DNA of 9,117 nt from Parachlamydiales bacterium. GTDB taxonomy: Bacteria > Chlamydiota > Chlamydiia > Chlamydiales > JAJFMK01. Location: the NCBI GenBank assembly GCA_020050175.1, contig JAGVKY010000094.1:1-9117 (forward strand), given 5' to 3'. The position numbers and the translations under genes are program-made. The notes beneath the pieces were generated by a model. That model was not told the DNA's origin and ran no database searches. It was given only the letters and a program-made list of their open reading frames with translations. Position 1 is the stretch's first letter. Every line of letters starts with the position of its first letter. Positions 5,062-9,117 of this stretch are shown in pieces.

Positions 5062-7811
5062 CCCAAGTATTGATTGGGATTCGTGTAAATTCCCCAGGTT
5101 GTGGTTCTTTTAGATCCATCTAACCAACCTCGCCAGCTGCTCATGGGGGCACCTTGAGTGCCTAAACGGTTCACTCGCCAAAGATCCAGTTCCAAAGTTC
5201 CTGGATTGACTTGAAATGAAAAGTAGGTCCCCTCCCAATTAGTGTCTGCAAAAAGAATAGTTGGAGGTGGCTCTTTTTCCCTTTTTCGCAAGAAGGAAAT
5301 CCATTTTTGCTCCAGGTCGATAGGGAAGGAATTTTTTTTAGTTTGCAAAGCAGCGAGTGCACCCATGGCCAAACGGAGTTCCTTCCGCGTAAGAATAGGA
5401 AGCAGTGGAAAAGGGATCTCTGTTGGGAATTGAAGAGATAGCGTTTCAAAGAAATCTGAAGCTAATTCAAAAAAAGCATGCTGGGGTATGAGAGGGAGAG
5501 ATTCAAATAGCAGAGCATCTAACTCATCTAAGGGGAGATAAGAAATAAAACTATTATCTTGACGCATCACCTCTATCACAAGTTCTCGAAAATGGGTGAT
5601 CGATACCCAGGGAGAAGGGGAACGGAGGCGATCTTTAAAAAATTCCCTCAGCTGTTGAGGCAATATTTTAGAGACCTCTTCTTTCAGACGATCAAAGGAA
5701 GGAGCCTCAAGAAAGAGATTTCGATAAAAACTTTTTTGAGGTTCAATCAAAAAGTCTCTTACCCATGTATAGGTAAATAGTTCTTCGTTCCAAGCCTCTT
5801 TAAACGGCGATAGGGATGGGATCAGACGAAAGGCGTGTGTGGGCGAGTGCATCAAAAGACTCCGTTCAGGGTGAGCCTCAAATGAATTTTTTTGTTGTTG
5901 AGGAAGCCTTTTGATCTCATCGATTAAAAAAACAAGAAGCTCTTCTCTTGTTTCAACCCACCGATCTTTTTCGGTTGGAGAGCCTTCTAAAGAAAAATAG
6001 GCGGAGATAAAGCCGCTCATGGTCCCCCCTGAGGTAAAGGCCCAAGGTTTTTTTTCAATTTTATCGAGATTTTTTAAAGGATCTTTTATCGGAGGTAAGC
6101 GATGGGCTCTCGCCATTCGATCAAAGGCGCTTTCAATAAAGGGCTTTGTTCTTAGATGGAGGGAGATGGCAGTGATGACTTCGGTGATCTCTCTTTCAAG
6201 TCCCCCGATTTGTTCTTCATTTAGTTCTCTTTCCGCACTTTGGAAAAAACTGACAAGAGATTCGATAAATTCTTCGGGATTATTAATAGGCGTCCAGGCA
6301 GATACCTTTTCTCTCCCATGTTTGAATAGAAGGTGGAAACCGGCCGGAGCATCATCAAAGGGGCCTGTTTTAACTTCCTGTAAATCGGGGTCATAGACCT
6401 CTTGGAAATACTTGGGAAAGAGATCGATGAAATGATCAATTAAAAAATTAGAAAGTTGAGCTAATCGTTCAGCTTTATGTCGTTCTCTATCCCTTAAAAG
6501 TTCAAGAGTGTTGAATTCATTTCGTTTCGATTGGTAGTCGGCGCGGATCCATTGCAGCTCCTTTTCCGTTGTTGCTAATTTGAGCCTGCTCTCCACCAAA
6601 TTGAGATGAAGATAGGCGGTTTTATACTCATCTTGGATATCGAGCATCTTCCTATTGGCTTCATCGAGCTGTTGTTGAACCAGCCGATGGATCACCTCGC
6701 CGATGCCATTAGACTCGTTCGGTCCAAATCCTAAACTGGCATAAAGGTTCCATTGAGCAAAATCGCCCTTGGTTTCTGCAAAGGAGGCGATCGAATATTC
6801 CCACACTTTTAAGAGCGGGTGCTCCGTCAACAAGATAAAAGCCGTGCGCCCTTTTTCTAATTTTTCTAGATAGTCAGCAACCTTTTGTCCTTTTCCTCCA
6901 TCTTTTGGTCGCAAAAGAGGAGAAGGAAGCGATGGAGAAAGGCGCTCCTGAACCTCTTTGACATCTTTGTGCGTAATGCCAAGTGTTTGTTTGAGAGCAG
7001 CTTCAAGAATTTCATCTGCAGAGGTGTAGGGAGGGGTGATTGCAGGTATGATTTTTTGCAGAAGGGTAAGAATATGGTTTTTTTGAATCACTCCCATGGC
7101 TGCGAGCGCCCTCTCAAGGCCTGGTGAACGGGCTAGAACTTCAGGGCGGAAAAGAACGGCCTCTTTTAAGGAGCCTGATCCCATAGTCGCAACTAATGGA
7201 GCTTGATGCTCTATGCCGCGAATGACCCTTTTTAGGCGCCCTGTTTCCAAAAGATCTTTTATATCTCTCAAAAGAAGCTCGGGATGTTCCTCTTGGATCA
7301 AAATAGCGGGAGCTGTGGCAAAGCATGATCCAACATTTTGTCTTAGAGGTGTCAGCCACGCAGAGAGAGCTGCTCGCATGGCGTCGGCTTTTTTAAGAGG
7401 TTCGTTTTTTTGAATTTCTAGAGAAAGACGGATCCATTGCTCGCCTAACGGTTCTCGGTAAGGGACATCAATCGTACCCAATAAACGGAGAAGCTCTGGA
7501 TTTCTTAAAAGTTTTTCTAGCGCTCTCAGTTGAAAGAGACCTTTTTCAACTCCCCATTCCATTCCAACTGGATAGAGATTTTGTTTAAGTTCTTCTATAA
7601 GAGGAGGCAGACGGCTTAGATCGAGAACACCATCAGAATCAATTAGAGTTTTGGCAAAGCGCCTAGCTCTCTTAAGGGCGATATAAGAGCTGCCTTCTTG
7701 TAGGCCGCTTGTCTCCATCCCTTCAAAAGTCTCATCCAAATCTCCTTTTTCCCCTATTTCAGCTCGAACCATGGGGAAAAATTTTGGATCGGAAGGGTAA
7801 GGAGTGAGCAT
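5058..7811 (-). CDS. Large uncharacterised protein with a papain-like Cys motif
   Basis: This 917-residue protein belongs to no family I recognise. There is no signal peptide or membrane segment, so it is probably cytoplasmic or a secreted effector. Residues 157-166 read RQNVGSCFAT, which resembles the nucleophile site of papain-fold cysteine proteases (Gln-x-x-Cys-Gly-Ser-Cys-Trp-Ala), with Gln158 as oxyanion residue and Cys163 as nucleophile. Candidate partners are His659 in MHSPTHAF and Asp856/Asn858 in LFADTNWEG, followed by a beta-rich, Trp-rich end. The order Cys-His-Asp/Asn fits the fold, but Gln is one residue closer to Cys than usual and the spacings are far larger than in papain or YopT-like enzymes. 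Residues about 375-455 are charged and helical, likely a coiled coil. A Gly-Gly motif, TSGGTMSGF, lies at 593-601. M1 was chosen because an in-frame TGA lies just upstream, but no clear ribosome binding site precedes it. Expression is certain only by length; protease function is speculative. Confidence 0.85.
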   Translation of the reverse strand: MLTPYPSDPKFFPMVRAEIGEKGDLDETFEGMETSGLQEGSSYIALKRARRFAKTLIDSDGVLDLSRLPPLIEELKQNLYPVGMEWGVEKGLFQLRALEKLLRNPELLRLLGTIDVPYREPLGEQWIRLSLEIQKNEPLKKADAMRAALSAWLTPLRQNVGSCFATAPAILIQEEHPELLLRDIKDLLETGRLKRVIRGIEHQAPLVATMGSGSLKEAVLFRPEVLARSPGLERALAAMGVIQKNHILTLLQKIIPAITPPYTSADEILEAALKQTLGITHKDVKEVQERLSPSLPSPLLRPKDGGKGQKVADYLEKLEKGRTAFILLTEHPLLKVWEYSIASFAETKGDFAQWNLYASLGFGPNESNGIGEVIHRLVQQQLDEANRKMLDIQDEYKTAYLHLNLVESRLKLATTEKELQWIRADYQSKRNEFNTLELLRDRERHKAERLAQLSNFLIDHFIDLFPKYFQEVYDPDLQEVKTGPFDDAPAGFHLLFKHGREKVSAWTPINNPEEFIESLVSFFQSAERELNEEQIGGLEREITEVITAISLHLRTKPFIESAFDRMARAHRLPPIKDPLKNLDKIEKKPWAFTSGGTMSGFISAYFSLEGSPTEKDRWVETREELLVFLIDEIKRLPQQQKNSFEAHPERSLLMHSPTHAFRLIPSLSPFKEAWNEELFTYTWVRDFLIEPQKSFYRNLFLEAPSFDRLKEEVSKILPQQLREFFKDRLRSPSPWVSITHFRELVIEVMRQDNSFISYLPLDELDALLFESLPLIPQHAFFELASDFFETLSLQFPTEIPFPLLPILTRKELRLAMGALAALQTKKNSFPIDLEQKWISFLRKREKEPPPTILFADTNWEGTYFSFQVNPGTLELDLWRVNRLGTQGAPMSSWRGWLDGSKRTTTWGIYTNPNQYLG

Positions 7812-7882
7812 GTGTTTAGTGTCTCAGCTTTTTTTTTGCTCTTCAATCCGATAACATAGGTCCTTTCTCAAGAGAGGGAACA
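7812..7882. promoter_or_regulatory. Divergent intergenic region between the 917-residue gene and thrS
   Basis: These 71 bases must hold the promoters of both divergent genes, unless thrS is read from further left. I see only weak candidates. For thrS there is a -10-like TAACAT at 7852-7857 without a good -35. For the minus gene there is a -10-like TATGTT on the minus strand (7852-7857) at the same place. A run of nine T lies at 7829-7837. No T-box leader fits in this space, and no operator repeat is evident. Confidence 0.3.
7871..7878 (+). promoter_or_regulatory. Ribosome binding site of thrS
   Basis: AGAGAGGG ends four bases before the ATG at 7883. It is a partial Shine-Dalgarno match that supports this start, which also puts the TGS domain at the very N-terminus as in other ThrRS proteins. 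Confidence 0.5.
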
Positions 7883-9117
7883 ATGGAGATCAGGTTGAAA
7901 AGCGGCGAGCCGACAAGTATTAAGGAGGGATTGACGCTAAGAGAGTTAGCTAAAGAGCGCCATCTTTCTGCGCCTGATCAAGCCGTAGGTGTTAAAATCA
8001 ATGGCAAGCTCGTAGATTGGTCGACTCCAATCAAAGAGGGGGATCATGTGGAATTTCTCTCCTTTGCCGATCCTTTAGGAAAAGAAATTTTTTGGCATTC
8101 CTCTGCCCATATTCTTGCCCAAGCAATTCTTCGCCTCTTTCCTAATGCAAAGCCGACGATTGGTCCTCCCATTGAGCATGGATTTTATTATGACTTCGCT
8201 GATCTAGAAATTTCTGACAAAGACTTTGAAAAAATTGAGGCTGAAGTCGACAAAATCATTTCTGAAAACCATCTGGCAGAAATGGTCTCTTTCCCTTCCA
8301 AAAAAGAGGCAGAGGCAGCGTTTGGCTCTAATAGGTTTAAAAAAGAGATTATAAACGAAATCCCTGACGGCGAACCTCTTACCGGTTATAGACAGGGGGA
8401 ATTTTTTGATTTATGCCGAGGTCCTCATCTTCCCTACCTTAATAAGGTCAAAGCTTTCAAGGTTTTGAAAACAGCTGGAGCTTACTGGCGCGGCGATGCA
8501 AAAAATCCGATGTTAACCCGGATTTATGCGATCTCCTATCCCGATCGGAAGGAACTCAAGAAATATCTTGAGATGCTGGAAGAGGCAAAAAAGAGAGATC
8601 ACAAGGTTTTGGGTCCAAAACTCGACCTCTTTTCTCTCAAAGAAGAAGCTCCAGGGATGCCCTTTATCCATCCTAAAGGGATGATTGTCTGGAATGCTCT
8701 CCTCTCTTTTATCCGAGAAATTTTGGATAAGGGCGGCTACGTCGAGATCAAAACACCTACTCTCATGACAAAGGAATTATGGGAGAGATCGGGCCACTGG
8801 GCTTATTACCGGCATAATATGTTCACTTCAGAAATTGAAGAGCGGGACTTTGCCATTAAGCCGATGAACTGCCCTGGCTGCATGCTCTTTTACAAAACAA
8901 CGACCCACAGTTATCGGGAGCTCCCTTTAAGAATTGCTGAGATTGGAAATGTTCACCGTTATGAACCTTCAGGCTCTCTGTCGGGACTTTTTCGAGTGCG
9001 CGGTTTCCACCAAGATGATGCCCATATTTTTCTGACACAAGATCAGATTCAGGATGAGATTTTAGCCATCTTAAAAGCGGCTGATTATCTCTACACCACT
9101 TTTGGTTTGGACTATCA
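7883..9117 (+). CDS. thrS: Threonyl-tRNA synthetase, 5' part (cut by window end)
   Basis: This class II synthetase charges tRNA-Thr with threonine in the cytoplasm. The window holds 411 codons of the usual 635-650. Residues about 1-61 form the TGS domain. The editing domain follows, with its metal/active-site HSSAH (72-76) and FFDLCRGPH containing Cys178, so proofreading of Ser-tRNA-Thr should be intact. The catalytic core begins near residue 240. It shows the zinc ligand Cys330 in MNCPGC (Cys334 in E. coli), motif 2 HRYEPSG with Arg359 (Arg363 in E. coli), and VRGFHQDDAH. The two zinc-binding histidines, motif 3 and the anticodon-binding domain should lie beyond the window. The start at 7883 follows a partial ribosome binding site and matches the family N-terminus. 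The gene is divergent from the 917-residue gene. No T-box or operator is visible. The frame is intact throughout, with no sign of decay. Confidence 0.98.
   Translation, partial: MEIRLKSGEPTSIKEGLTLRELAKERHLSAPDQAVGVKINGKLVDWSTPIKEGDHVEFLSFADPLGKEIFWHSSAHILAQAILRLFPNAKPTIGPPIEHGFYYDFADLEISDKDFEKIEAEVDKIISENHLAEMVSFPSKKEAEAAFGSNRFKKEIINEIPDGEPLTGYRQGEFFDLCRGPHLPYLNKVKAFKVLKTAGAYWRGDAKNPMLTRIYAISYPDRKELKKYLEMLEEAKKRDHKVLGPKLDLFSLKEEAPGMPFIHPKGMIVWNALLSFIREILDKGGYVEIKTPTLMTKELWERSGHWAYYRHNMFTSEIEERDFAIKPMNCPGCMLFYKTTTHSYRELPLRIAEIGNVHRYEPSGSLSGLFRVRGFHQDDAHIFLTQDQIQDEILAILKAADYLYTTFGLDY

Noticed and set aside
5062..5078. Small hairpin CCCAA/TTGGG just after the convergent stops
   Set aside because: The stem is only five base pairs and no T-run follows on either strand. 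It also lies inside the coding end of the minus-strand gene.
6019..6396. 125-codon plus-strand open frame inside the 917-residue gene
   Set aside because: It is a shadow of the long minus-strand gene, which is continuous and has normal protein composition. The plus-strand product shows no motif.
7812..7882. T-box or other leader riboswitch for thrS
   Set aside because: Only 71 bases separate the divergent genes. This is too short for a T-box, and no specifier stem or terminator is visible.

Overview
The window carries four complete protein genes and the first two thirds of a fifth. It looks like chromosome from a Chlamydiae-type bacterium, probably an environmental, amoeba- or animal-associated member of the Chlamydiales rather than Chlamydia itself. 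That assignment is tentative. It rests on an RHS protein whose C-terminal tip resembles, from memory, the chlamydial DUF687 proteins, on moderate GC (about 37-48 % by hand count over different stretches), and on large unrecognised proteins beside a housekeeping tRNA synthetase.

Left part (1-5061, all + strand): a 1251-residue RHS/YD-repeat protein is followed by two small paralogous genes for exported proteins. The RHS protein has a long YD-repeat array, a complete RHS core ending in the DPLGL hallmark, and a 271-residue tip with features of an alpha/beta-hydrolase (a serine in a His-Ser-Glu-Ala elbow, an Asn-Gly-Ile-Gly loop and an Asn-Pro-Ser-His-Gly motif). The reading frame continues upstream of the usable TTG start as RHS-like sequence as far as an in-frame TAA at 40-42. 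The gene may therefore be a 5'-truncated or interrupted RHS gene. The two downstream genes overlap each other and the RHS gene, have signal peptides, and are diverged copies of one family. The layout (RHS shell, variable enzymatic tip, then small exported proteins) is that of a polymorphic toxin with immunity genes. That function is inferred, not shown.

Right part (5058-9117): a 917-residue protein of no family I recognise lies on the minus strand, tail-to-tail with the second small gene and overlapping it by 4 bases. Near its N-terminus is a Gln-Asn-Val-Gly-Ser-Cys-Phe-Ala motif like the nucleophile site of papain-fold cysteine proteases, with possible His and Asp/Asn partners much further on. 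A 71-bp divergent intergenic region separates it from thrS (threonyl-tRNA synthetase), which leaves the window after 411 codons.

No tRNA, rRNA, CRISPR array, insertion sequence or convincing intrinsic terminator was seen. The most notable region is the RHS gene with its tip and the two exported paralogs.
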